This document shows, in pieces, positions 9,744 to 17,424 of a DNA stretch of 64,000 nt (its first letter is position 1; each line of letters begins with the position of its first letter). The notes under the pieces are model-generated. The model was given only the letters and a program-made list of their open reading frames with translations. It was not told the DNA's origin and did no database searches. The DNA is taken from the NCBI RefSeq assembly GCF_008973665.1, contig NZ_WACP01000008.1, forward strand, positions 75,752 through 139,751, in the 5' to 3' direction. Position numbers and translations under genes: made by a program. The stretch comes from Paenibacillus tengchongensis. Lineage in GTDB: Bacteria > Bacillota > Bacilli > Paenibacillales > Paenibacillaceae.

Positions 9744-10088
9744 ATGGCAGACGTACAAGAAACGATCCAAGGGATATTAAGCGAGCTGAGACGGGGAACG
9801 ATCATCATCGGCGTATTAAGCCAGCTGGCGGAGGCGCAGTACGGGTATTCGCTGGTAACGGTGCTGGAGGAGAAGGGGATCGCCGTCGATCCCGGAACGC
9901 TCTATCCGCTGCTCCGCCGGCTGGAGAAGCAGGAGCTGCTGAGCAGCAGCTGGGATACGAATGAGGCACGGCCGCGCAAGTATTATCAGCTGACCTCTTT
10001 TGGCTGTGAGGTATATGAAGGGCTGTGCCGGGAGTGGCGTGCGCTGACGGCAAGCATGAAGCACATTATCGGCGATGAAGGGGGATAA
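9744..10088 (+). CDS. PadR family transcriptional regulator
   Basis: 114 residues from ATG 9744, which has AGGAG eight bases upstream; an in-frame start at 9708 is less likely. The winged-helix pattern of PadR is clear: LRRGTIIIGVLSQLAEAQYGYSLVTVLEEKG, then DPGTLYPLLRRLEKQELL and RPRKYYQLTSFG. PadR proteins are dimeric repressors, usually of the neighbouring membrane-protein or transporter genes. Six bases separate it from the HAAS-type membrane protein gene, so it probably controls that gene and itself. Confidence 0.9.
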   Translation: MADVQETIQGILSELRRGTIIIGVLSQLAEAQYGYSLVTVLEEKGIAVDPGTLYPLLRRLEKQELLSSSWDTNEARPRKYYQLTSFGCEVYEGLCREWRALTASMKHIIGDEGG

Positions 10089-10093
10089 TAATC

Positions 10094-11113
10094 ATGGAGA
10101 TGATTGACCGTTATATTTATGCCGTAATTCAGCGGCTGCCGGAGGGGCAGAGAGAGGATATCCGCAAGGAGCTGCGGGGTTTGATCGAAGATATGCTGGA
10201 GGAACGTCTGGAAAGCGGGCAGCCTTCGGCCGGCGACGTAGAGCAGGTACTGCTGCAGCTCGGTTCTCCTGCCCGTATGGCGGCTAAATACCGGGGGCGG
10301 GAGCGCTATCTGATCGGACCGGCGTATTTCGATTCCTACCTGTCCACGCTGAAAGTGGTAATCGCAGCGACACTGCTGGCCATGACGGTGGTGTTCGCCA
10401 TCGAAATTGTAGTAGATAAGGAGCCGGTCGTAGATCAATTTGCGCAGTACCTGGTCTCGCTGTTTACTACGGCGGGTCAGGCGTTCTTCTGGGTGACGGC
10501 GGGATTCGCCCTCTATGAATATAGTGTGCACAGCAAGGAGGGAAGCCCGGCTGCAGCGCAGCCGGAATGGAGTCCGCGCGATTTGCCCCCGGTTCCTTCG
10601 CAGCGTGAGCGTATCAAGCTGTCGGAGCCGGTGGCGGGCATTTTCTTTACGATCATCTTCACGGTGGTGTTCCTGTTCGGATCAGAGCTGATCGGAGTAT
10701 ACCTGCGGCATGGCGAGGATTCGCCTCTGCAGCTGGTCTCCTTCATTAGTCCCGGAGCGCTCGACAGATTCCTGCCGTTCATCGCCATTCTGGGGGCGCT
10801 GGGTGTGCTGAAAGAGATCTGGAAGATCATTGTCCGCAGACGGACGGCCGGATTATTCGCCTATCATGTGATCTATAGCCTTCTGGGTCTGGGGTTTGCG
10901 GCCATTATGCTGCAGACGCCCGGCTTCTGGAATCCCGACTTTCTGATTCAGGTGCAGAGCACCGGGCTTGTAACCAGCGGCGAAGCGCTGGAGACTATAG
11001 GTACGATCTGGGACACGGTAACGGATAATCTGATTTACTTTATACTTATCATCACACTGGCCGATATCGCGGCGGAAGGCTATAAATGGTGGAACATCAG
11101 GAAACAACGGTAA
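10094..11113 (+). CDS. HAAS-domain integral membrane protein
   Basis: 339 residues. The N-terminal ~70 residues (DRYIYAVIQRLPEGQREDIRKEL, then VEQVLLQLGSPARMAAKYRG) match the HAAS helical domain that interacts with PadR-type regulators. The remainder has about six hydrophobic segments, two near residues 80-145 and four after residue 180. Operonic with the preceding padR and followed by a terminator. The biochemical function is unknown; envelope stress or transport roles have been proposed for relatives. Confidence 0.75.
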   Translation: MEMIDRYIYAVIQRLPEGQREDIRKELRGLIEDMLEERLESGQPSAGDVEQVLLQLGSPARMAAKYRGRERYLIGPAYFDSYLSTLKVVIAATLLAMTVVFAIEIVVDKEPVVDQFAQYLVSLFTTAGQAFFWVTAGFALYEYSVHSKEGSPAAAQPEWSPRDLPPVPSQRERIKLSEPVAGIFFTIIFTVVFLFGSELIGVYLRHGEDSPLQLVSFISPGALDRFLPFIAILGALGVLKEIWKIIVRRRTAGLFAYHVIYSLLGLGFAAIMLQTPGFWNPDFLIQVQSTGLVTSGEALETIGTIWDTVTDNLIYFILIITLADIAAEGYKWWNIRKQR

Positions 11114-11141
11114 TTATACAGACCATAGAATTGAAAAAGAT

Positions 11142-11193
11142 AGCCCTGGGACAGGGGAGCGCCGGCAGGCAGCACCTGATCGCAGGGCTTTTT
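11142..11193 (+). terminator. Terminator after the first PadR/HAAS operon
   Basis: AGCCCTG pairs with CAGGGCT across a long GC-rich loop and is followed by TTTTT. Confidence 0.6.
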
Positions 11194-11242
11194 AACTGGA
11201 GTTGGGCTTTGAAATAAATAGCTGGCCTAATTTTCCTGTAAC

Positions 11243-11298
11243 TACTTCACCTGTCGTAGTAATTATGCTACAATGCAGTTACTACGACAGATGAAGTA
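11243..11298 (+). promoter_or_regulatory. Long palindromic operator over the promoter of the second PadR operon
   Basis: Two 20-bp arms (11243-11262 and 11279-11298) are inverted repeats with a single mismatch; the core CTGTCGTAGTAA/TTACTACGACAG is perfect. Between the arms lies TACAAT (11269-11274), which with TTCACC (11246-11251, 17-bp spacing) makes a plausible sigma-A promoter. A repressor on both arms would cover both promoter boxes. The operator is 40 bp upstream of the padR start, so autoregulation by that PadR is the simplest reading. Confidence 0.75.
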
Positions 11299-11338
11299 AT
11301 TTTGTGGTAGTACAGTTGCTTTGAGGAGGAGTTCCGTA

Positions 11339-11665
11339 TTGATCAGCAGTGATGTCATACGCGGCTACAATGACACGATGATTCTCTCCCTGCTCCTGGA
11401 CGGCGAATCCTACGGATATGAGATCTCGAAGAGAATCCGGACGCTGTCGGAGGAGAAGTACATCATGAAGGAGACCACATTGTATTCAGCGTTTACCCGG
11501 CTGGAGAAGAACGGCTTTATTGATTCTTTTTTCATGGACGAGACGTTCGGAAAGAGACGCACCTACTACCGCATCACTCCGCTGGGCCGGGCCTATTACC
11601 GGGAGAAATGCGAGGAGTGGACATTGACGCAGGAAGTTGTCAGCAAATTTATAAGGGAGCTGTGA
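11339..11665 (+). CDS. PadR family transcriptional regulator (second)
   Basis: About 108 residues from TTG 11339, chosen because GAGGAGG lies ~9 bases upstream; a TTG at 11321 has no such site. The sequence ISSDVIRGYNDTMILSLLLDGESYGYEISKRI, then KETTLYSAFTRLEKNGF and KRRTYYRITPLG, is a canonical PadR winged helix. Its stop codon overlaps the start of the next gene (TGATG). It is expected to bind the 20-bp inverted repeats upstream and repress this two-gene operon. Confidence 0.9.
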   Translation: MISSDVIRGYNDTMILSLLLDGESYGYEISKRIRTLSEEKYIMKETTLYSAFTRLEKNGFIDSFFMDETFGKRRTYYRITPLGRAYYREKCEEWTLTQEVVSKFIREL

Positions 11666-12651
11666 TGCAGATGGATACCATTATGAGCTATCTGAATAAT
11701 ATGTTCGCCGCGTTGCCGAGGACCGAGCAGACGTTCAAGCTGAAGCAGGATCTGCTGGCCGGCATGGAGGAGAAATATTACGAACTGAAGCAGGAAGGCA
11801 AAAGCGAAAATGAGGCGGTCGGCATCGTCATCTCCGAATTCGGCAACATTGAAGAACTGGCTGCTGAGCTGGGTATTGCTCCTGATCCGGCAGGTGAAGC
11901 AGAACTGTTCCGGCTGCTCTCTGAGGAAGAAGCCACAGAATATATGTCTGTCAAAAAAAGAACAGGCTTCTTGACCGGCATCGGCGTAGCCCTCTGCCTG
12001 ACCGGCGTGTCGCTGATGCTTCTGTTCAATACACTGGTGGAAGAGGGAAGGTTCGGTTCCTTCGCTTCCGAGGATGCGGGCGATATGCTGGGGCTGGTTG
12101 CCATGTTCCTGCTGCTGGTGCCTGCGGTGGGCCTGTTCATCTACAGCGGGATGAAACAGGAGAAATACAGCTATCTGCAAGGCGGCTTTGAGCTGCCGTA
12201 CCACATGAAGCGGGAAGTCGAGCGGAGACAGGCCGCCTTTGCACCGACATATACGTTGTCGCTGATCTTGGGCGTATGTCTATGTATCCTGTCCGTTATT
12301 CCGGTGTTTGCAGCCTCGGCGTTTGGCGACAGTGCGACTTCTTACGCTGTGATCGCCCTGCTGGAGATTATCGCTATGGCCGTGTTCCTGTTCGTCTACT
12401 ACGGCAACATTAGGGAGAGCCACACCGTCCTGCTGAAGAAGCCGAAGGCCGCCAAGGCACAGAAGGAGGAAGAACGGGTCATCGGGGCGGCGGCTGCGGT
12501 GGTCTGGCCGCTGGCAACCTGCATTTTTCTGGTCAGCGGGTTTGTGTTTGGCTCATGGCATATCAATTGGGTCATCTTCCCCGTCACCGGGATTCTGTTC
12601 GGGATGTTCTGCGCTTTCTATAATATTGTCAAAGGGAAAGAATCCTCATAA
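11665..12651 (+). CDS. HAAS/DUF1700-like domain membrane protein (permease-prefix type)
   Basis: 328 residues from ATG 11665, one base inside the padR stop codon, with AAGGGA upstream. Residues 1-75 (MDTIMSYLNNMFAALPRTEQTFKLKQDLLAGMEEKY with GNIEELAAELG) form the HAAS/permease-prefix helical domain. After an acidic linker come six hydrophobic segments. No catalytic motif is seen. Together with the PadR partner it repeats the arrangement of the preceding operon, so the two pairs are probably old paralogues. Confidence 0.78.
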   Translation: MQMDTIMSYLNNMFAALPRTEQTFKLKQDLLAGMEEKYYELKQEGKSENEAVGIVISEFGNIEELAAELGIAPDPAGEAELFRLLSEEEATEYMSVKKRTGFLTGIGVALCLTGVSLMLLFNTLVEEGRFGSFASEDAGDMLGLVAMFLLLVPAVGLFIYSGMKQEKYSYLQGGFELPYHMKREVERRQAAFAPTYTLSLILGVCLCILSVIPVFAASAFGDSATSYAVIALLEIIAMAVFLFVYYGNIRESHTVLLKKPKAAKAQKEEERVIGAAAAVVWPLATCIFLVSGFVFGSWHINWVIFPVTGILFGMFCAFYNIVKGKESS

Positions 12652-12916
12652 TAGCGTACGTTTTCTGCGTCAAAAGGTGACATAGCTCACGTCCGGCCCG
12701 GGGTATAGATGGTAATATGAAGGCATTTATTCCCCAATTCCGTGTTTGTAAAGGGCCCGTCCGGGACGTTGTCCGCGTTCTGCGGCAGCCGATTGCTTCG
12801 CTGCTTCACAGTAGCGCATCGGCAGCCGGTGCTGCTTGCCCGGAGGTGTTGTGGGGAAGAATACCGCCTTCCGGGGTTCCCGGCGGCCAATCAGAGAGAC
12901 TCGGAGGATGACAGGA

Positions 12917-14401
12917 ATGGGTAAAGCAACCGGATTTTTGGAATATCAGCGGCAGACTCCTGCGGAGTGCGAGCCGCTGCAGCGGATTAAGAACTGGGAT
13001 GAGTTTGCGGTGCCGCTGGATGAGGAGAAGCTGAAGGAGCAGGGCGCGCGATGCATGGACTGCGGGACTCCGTTCTGCCATGTGGGGCGTATGCTCTCGG
13101 GGATGGCTTCCGGCTGTCCGCTGCATAATTTGATTCCCGAATGGAACGACATGGTATATAAGGGCAACTGGGAGGTTGCCTTGAAGCGTCTGCATAAGAC
13201 GAATAATTTCCCTGAATTTACAGGACGCGTCTGTCCTTCGCCTTGTGAAGGCGCCTGTACGGTTGGGCTGCACGGCAAACCGGTCACGATCAAGTCGATT
13301 GAGAAGGCGATCGTCGACCGCGGCTTTGCTGAAGGCTGGATTGTGCCCGAGCCGCCGCAGCACCGCACCGGCAAGAAGGTAGCCGTTGTAGGGTCCGGCC
13401 CGGCCGGTCTCGCCTGCGCGGCACAGCTGAATAAGGCGGGGCACAGCGTTACCGTCTACGAACGGGCCGACCGGATCGGCGGGCTGCTGACCTACGGCAT
13501 CCCGAACATGAAGCTCGACAAGAGTAAAGTGCAGCGGCGGGTGGATTTGCTGGCTGCCGAAGGCGTTACCTTCGTTACGCGTACCGAGATCGGCAAGGAC
13601 ATCCCGGCTGCTCAGCTTCAGGAAGAGCATGATGCGGTGGTGCTCTGCGGTGGTTCGACCAAGGCGCGCGACCTGCCGGCCGAAGGCCGTGAGCTGCGGG
13701 GGATTTATCAGGCGATGGAATTCCTCACGCTGAATACGAAGAGCCTGCTTGATTCGGAGCTGGCAGACGGCGAGTACATCTCTGCGGCGGGTAAGGATGT
13801 GGTTGTCATCGGCGGCGGCGATACCGGCACCGACTGTGTGGCCACTTCGATCCGCCACGGCTGCAAGAGCGTGATCCAACTGGAGATTATGCCCCAGGCT
13901 CCGCTCAGCCGTCAGGCCGGCAACCCTTGGCCAGAATATCCGAAGGTGCTAAAGGTGGACTACGGCCAGCAGGAGGCGGAAGCCCTCTATCAGGAGGACC
14001 CGCGCCGTTATCTGGTCTCCACCAAGCGGTTCGTCGGCGACGACGGCGGACATGTGCAGGAGCTGCACACAGTCCGCATCGAATGGGTACGCAATGCCGA
14101 AGGCCGGATGGTAATGCAGGAGGTGCCGGGCAGCGAGGAAGTCATTCCGGCTCAGCTCGTATTGCTGGCGCTCGGCTTCACCGGACCGGAAGAAACGCTG
14201 CCGGATCAGCTGGGCCTGGAGCGCGACGAGCGCTCGAACGTCAAGGCGGAGCTTGGAGCCATGGCAACGAACGTGGAAGGTGTCTTCGCCGCCGGCGATA
14301 TGCGCCGCGGCCAGAGCCTGGTCGTCTGGGCGATCCACGAGGGCCGCGAGACAGCGCGCGAGGTGGACCGGTATTTGATGGGCTCGTCGAATTTGCCTTG
14401 A
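12917..14401 (+). CDS. gltD: Glutamate synthase (NADPH) small subunit
   Basis: 494 residues from ATG 12917, which has GGAGG nine bases upstream and gives the usual N-terminus [13 protein letters not shown]. The N-terminal 4Fe-4S region carries [20 protein letters not shown] and [12 protein letters not shown]. It is followed by an FAD-binding [14 protein letters not shown] motif and an NADPH-binding [13 protein letters not shown] motif. GltD passes electrons from NADPH to GltB for conversion of glutamine and 2-oxoglutarate to two glutamates. The large subunit gltB is not adjacent and must lie elsewhere; solitary small-subunit homologues can also serve other oxidoreductases. Confidence 0.93.
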   Translation: MGKATGFLEYQRQTPAECEPLQRIKNWDEFAVPLDEEKLKEQGARCMDCGTPFCHVGRMLSGMASGCPLHNLIPEWNDMVYKGNWEVALKRLHKTNNFPEFTGRVCPSPCEGACTVGLHGKPVTIKSIEKAIVDRGFAEGWIVPEPPQHRTGKKVAVVGSGPAGLACAAQLNKAGHSVTVYERADRIGGLLTYGIPNMKLDKSKVQRRVDLLAAEGVTFVTRTEIGKDIPAAQLQEEHDAVVLCGGSTKARDLPAEGRELRGIYQAMEFLTLNTKSLLDSELADGEYISAAGKDVVVIGGGDTGTDCVATSIRHGCKSVIQLEIMPQAPLSRQAGNPWPEYPKVLKVDYGQQEAEALYQEDPRRYLVSTKRFVGDDGGHVQELHTVRIEWVRNAEGRMVMQEVPGSEEVIPAQLVLLALGFTGPEETLPDQLGLERDERSNVKAELGAMATNVEGVFAAGDMRRGQSLVVWAIHEGRETAREVDRYLMGSSNLP

Positions 14402-14516
14402 TAATCAATATAGCATGTGGCGGGCGCCCTCCGGGGCGTCCGCTTTGCGTTAGGGGTGCGGGAAGCTCTATGATAGGAGTATATGTACATATTAGAAACC
14501 GGAAGGGGCAGGTTAC

Positions 14517-15059
14517 ATGAAATTGATGTTTATTTCCGACATCCACGGCTCGCTGCACTGGCTGGAGAAGGCGTTGGAGAAGGCGGAGCAGGAGCAGCCG
14601 CATACGCTGGTCATTCTGGGAGACTTCCTCTACCACGGCCCGCGGAATCCGCTGCCGGACGGCTATGACCCGCAAGGAGTAGCGGCCAGACTCAATGCCT
14701 ACGGCAAATCGCTGGTGGCCGTCAGAGGCAACTGCGACGCTGAGGTGGACCAGATGCTGCTGCAATTTCCGATGATGGGCGACTACGTGCTGATTCTCCA
14801 TGAGGGCCGCAAAATCTACGCTACCCACGGCCACGGCTTCAGCATCGACAACCTGCCTGCGCTTTCCGCCGGGGACATCTTCATTCAGGGGCATACCCAC
14901 CTGCCGGTGGCTGACGTTAAAGAAGGCGTCTTTTTGCTGAACCCCGGCTCGATTTCCCTGCCTAAGGAGAACAACCCGAACTCCTACGCCACTCTGGAGA
15001 ATGGCGTGTTTACGATCAAGGATTTTGCGGGGAATACGGTGAAGCAGATCTCGCTGTAG
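14517..15059 (+). CDS. yfcE: YfcE-like metallophosphoesterase (phosphodiesterase)
   Basis: 180 residues, the normal size. Metal-binding motifs are in order: MFISDIHG, ILGDFLYHGP, AVRGNCD, YATHGHGF and IQGHTHLP. The closing LNPGSISLPKENNPNSYA is typical of YfcE/MJ0936-type phosphodiesterases. Members hydrolyse phosphodiester bonds with Mn or similar metals; the physiological substrate is not settled. It is separated from gltD by a weak GC-rich hairpin. Confidence 0.9.
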   Translation: MKLMFISDIHGSLHWLEKALEKAEQEQPHTLVILGDFLYHGPRNPLPDGYDPQGVAARLNAYGKSLVAVRGNCDAEVDQMLLQFPMMGDYVLILHEGRKIYATHGHGFSIDNLPALSAGDIFIQGHTHLPVADVKEGVFLLNPGSISLPKENNPNSYATLENGVFTIKDFAGNTVKQISL

Positions 15060-15442
15060 GAGTAAGAGGTGCGGCACTTCCTGACCCGGGCGGCATATCC
15101 TTAAAGTAATCTAGCTATGTTCGCCCGGATCGTTTCTGTTTAAATAGAGTTTTGAGGTTTTGAGTTTCGAGTGAGGTAAGGTGAGTTGAACGAGTTGGGT
15201 TGAGATGAGTTGATTTTTTCTTATGCCTGCGACAACGTAGCGGACAACCGTCAGGCAGTGGAGTTGCTTTCGCAGGTACATTCTTTAAAGCCTTGGGCGC
15301 TGCCGACTCTGTTGTATTATTCACATGACCTTGGTCAGGGAGCGGAGATGAGTGATCTACACACCCACTTAACACAATAAAACTGCTGTATGGCAACATC
15401 GATCCTCTTCAAGCTTCATCCTCTATTGTTTCTATATGAGCA
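15060..15442. other. Gene-poor interval with purine-biased GAGTTG repeats
   Basis: No convincing gene. Around 15150-15210 the plus strand is a low-complexity run of TGAG/GAGTTG words. A 94-codon minus-strand frame (15115-15399) with a lipobox-like LSGC and a DGCPLRC stretch can be read, but its second half is just this low-complexity DNA. It may be a decayed lipoprotein or peptide gene. Confidence 0.4.
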
Positions 15443-15610
15443 CTAACGGGCTTGACGTTTGTAGGTATACTGGTTTAACAAATCGTCAAGGATGACAGAC
15501 TGTTCAATCACCTTGGGATGGGTCAGATGGCCGTACCGCTGCTGGGTCTGATACAGCTTTCTCCGGGCCTTTTCTACTCTCATCCGCAGATTGTCTTGGT
15601 AATTTGGCAT
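15443..15610 (-). CDS. Spo0E-like sporulation regulatory aspartyl-phosphate phosphatase
   Basis: A 55-residue protein with AAGGAGGG seven bases before the ATG at 15610. It reads as a helix rich in Arg/Lys (MRVEKARRKLYQTQQRYG), a turn, and a second helix containing EQSVILDDLLNQY. The SxxLD signature (Ser37-Asp42) is the hallmark of Spo0E-family phosphatases, and the length matches. Spo0E proteins dephosphorylate Spo0A-P and so delay sporulation. It lies just beyond the peptide gene of the receptor locus, separated by a terminator, so it may be linked in function but is not cotranscribed by design. Confidence 0.87.
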   Translation of the reverse strand: MPNYQDNLRMRVEKARRKLYQTQQRYGHLTHPKVIEQSVILDDLLNQYTYKRQAR

Positions 15611-15684
15611 GGTATTCCCTCCTTATGTAGTAGATTAGTATAATATGTCAAAAGTAGGAGGGCACGACAATGTGCCGGGAAAAG

Positions 15685-15713
15685 AAAAAGAGCGGCGCGG
15701 GAGGCGCGGCTCT
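15685..15713 (-). terminator. Terminator of the receptor/peptide operon
   Basis: Minus-strand AGAGCCGCGC pairs with GCGCCGCTCT (one mismatch), followed by TTTTTCTTTT. It lies ~20 bp beyond the peptide stop codon. Confidence 0.85.
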
Positions 15714-15733
15714 ATAAGTTTAATTATGTATGC

Positions 15734-15862
15734 TCATGCTCCTCCGCCGTGAGTCATTAATTGAACTGCTGCCAATATACTCTCAACACTGACTCCAACT
15801 AAAAGACTTGTTATAAGTAAAGTGGCACTAGTATTTACTAGCCAAGAAGTTACCTTCTTCAT
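15734..15862 (-). CDS. Pre-pro-peptide of an Alo/RRNPP-type quorum-sensing pair
   Basis: A 42-residue frame, ATG at 15862, TGA at 15734-15736. It starts 35 bases inside the 3' end of the upstream receptor gene in the +1 frame. GAGGTG ten bases before the ATG is a good ribosome site. The peptide opens MKKVTSW, continues with a hydrophobic stretch (ATLLITSLLVGVSVESILAA), and ends VQLMTHGGGA. This is the layout of exported RRNPP pheromone precursors: basic N-terminus, export helix, and a short C-terminal mature signal. The small Gly/His-rich end (probably six or seven residues, ending HGGGA) resembles what I recall of Paenibacillus Alo peptides. The mature ends cannot be fixed from sequence. A terminator follows directly. 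Confidence 0.85.
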   Translation of the reverse strand: MKKVTSWLVNTSATLLITSLLVGVSVESILAAVQLMTHGGGA

Positions 15863-17219
15863 TAATTTTTTGCACCTCGCTTATTGAGTTTGTATACTTC
15901 TTAACATACTCTGGCAATGCTGCATATCTGTATTTTTCAAATAACCCGACGCATTTTAGGATATTTGTTTCACTACATATTTTAACAGAAGACTCCAAGC
16001 TTTCTAATAAATATTTGAATGCTAGGTCAAATTTTTCTTGGTTAAAATGATATACTGCTAACTCTTTAAAAAACCTAATGCGTCTCTCCTGGGTGACTTG
16101 TTGTCCCTTATACTTACCTAATCGGCTAACCTGTTCACCGTATGATAAATGTCTGCTGAATTTTTCAAGTATGTCATCCACATTAAAGTAATATCGATTG
16201 GCAGCCTGTATAATTCTGTATAACGCATGTGATATTTCATTTTTTCTTGTTTCCACGTAACCGATATACTCTGGAATGACCTCTTGATCTCCTGCCATTA
16301 ATCTATATAAGTACATATTGGCTACAGACCATTCCTTAAACTGTTCCATAACTACTATTTCATCATCACTGTATGGAGTTTTTACCCAACTCATATCAGC
16401 ATATAATGAAGCAAAATACATCGCCCTATCAAATTTTCCGGTTTCATCTGCTATGAGTGATTGCATTAAGAAAGCATATAATATATAGAAAATTAAAGTT
16501 CTTGACGGTTGTTTCTGCGCAGTATCTTTTTTATTATAATATTGATACTGAATTGTTGCTTTTTGCCTCATAAGCTCCGCTAGACATTCCGCTTTATTCC
16601 ATTGATGAAGTGAAGCGTATACATCTACTAATTGCTTAATCGCATCCAATTGATCAGCTTCATCGAGTCGTTCCACATAAGGCTGAAATTGATTGGCTGC
16701 ATGTAAATTAGTTTCCTGATTATCCCCTAGCGCAATATGAAATAAACGATAGTGGCACAAGGCCAGACGTTCAGAATGCTGAAACCGTTCTCCTTCGGCC
16801 ACACTTTTATAAATGATTTCTGCAGCGGTATATTTCTGCTGTGTGAATAATTCCTCGGCTGTATCAAACAACATTGGCAAGTAGAACAAATTGTCCAGAA
16901 TATTGCTGACTACCCGATGAATTGCCTCCAATTTATTTAATTCCGCACATCGCAGCAGGAGAGGCCCAATTCGGCGCCAATCTGCTGCACCATTAATGAT
17001 ATAACATTCTATGTACAGATCATAAAAATAACCATCGTTCATCCCCATAGCTTGCGTAATCTTGTCTAGCTGCTGCATGGCAATAGGGCGATTTCCGTTA
17101 ATAATGTTGCTTAGGGTTCCGGAATGCATTCCAGAGCGTTCAGCAAATTTGGATATAGTTAAATTCTCTCGTTCTATGTAATCTTCTATTTCGGTTAATA
17201 TCGTGGCTCCAGGGTTCAA
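15828..17219 (-). CDS. RRNPP-type receptor/regulator (HTH plus TPR), AloR-like, with cognate peptide
   Basis: 463 residues from TTG 17219, supported by GGAGAGGAGG seven bases upstream. Residues ~1-65 are a Cro/C1-type HTH (NLTISKFAERSGMHSGTLSNIINGNRPIAM). The rest is an all-helical repeat region of TPR type, with recurrent blocks such as YKSVAEGERFQHSERLALCHYRLF and DEADQLDAIKQLVDVYASL. This architecture is that of peptide-binding RRNPP regulators, which change DNA binding or partner binding when a re-imported pheromone docks in the TPR groove. It is third of three tandem paralogues and the only one followed by a peptide gene. It is AT-rich relative to the flanking core genes. Confidence 0.85.
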   Translation of the reverse strand: MNPGATILTEIEDYIERENLTISKFAERSGMHSGTLSNIINGNRPIAMQQLDKITQAMGMNDGYFYDLYIECYIINGAADWRRIGPLLLRCAELNKLEAIHRVVSNILDNLFYLPMLFDTAEELFTQQKYTAAEIIYKSVAEGERFQHSERLALCHYRLFHIALGDNQETNLHAANQFQPYVERLDEADQLDAIKQLVDVYASLHQWNKAECLAELMRQKATIQYQYYNKKDTAQKQPSRTLIFYILYAFLMQSLIADETGKFDRAMYFASLYADMSWVKTPYSDDEIVVMEQFKEWSVANMYLYRLMAGDQEVIPEYIGYVETRKNEISHALYRIIQAANRYYFNVDDILEKFSRHLSYGEQVSRLGKYKGQQVTQERRIRFFKELAVYHFNQEKFDLAFKYLLESLESSVKICSETNILKCVGLFEKYRYAALPEYVKKYTNSISEVQKINEEGNFLASKY

Positions 17220-17372
17220 AACAAGACCTCCTCTCCAAACAATACTTAAATTATCAGAAAGATTATATTTATTCCAGTATTATACAAAATGAACCATTGG
17301 TCAATATTTACACATGAATGAATTGTGAATTTATTTTTATTTAGACGAAATTATTTATAAATAAATTAAAAA

Positions 17373-17394
17373 GACCACTATATAGGAAGTGGTC
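17373..17394 (-). terminator. Terminator directly after the second receptor gene
   Basis: Minus-strand GACCACT pairs with AGTGGTC and is followed by TTTTTAAT. Only 30 bp lie between it and the receptor stop codon, which excludes a peptide gene of the usual size downstream of that receptor. Confidence 0.8.
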
Positions 17395-17424
17395 TATGCT
17401 AGTTTGCATTTGGTTGTCATTCGA

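Noticed and set aside
14420..14450. GC-rich hairpin after gltD as terminator
   Set aside because: The stem is good but only CTTTG follows; left out because evidence for termination is weak.
15115..15399. 94-codon minus-strand frame with LSGC and DGCPLRC
   Set aside because: Considered as a lipoprotein or peptide precursor, but the second half is low-complexity DNA and the start spacing is poor; kept only as a note on the interval.
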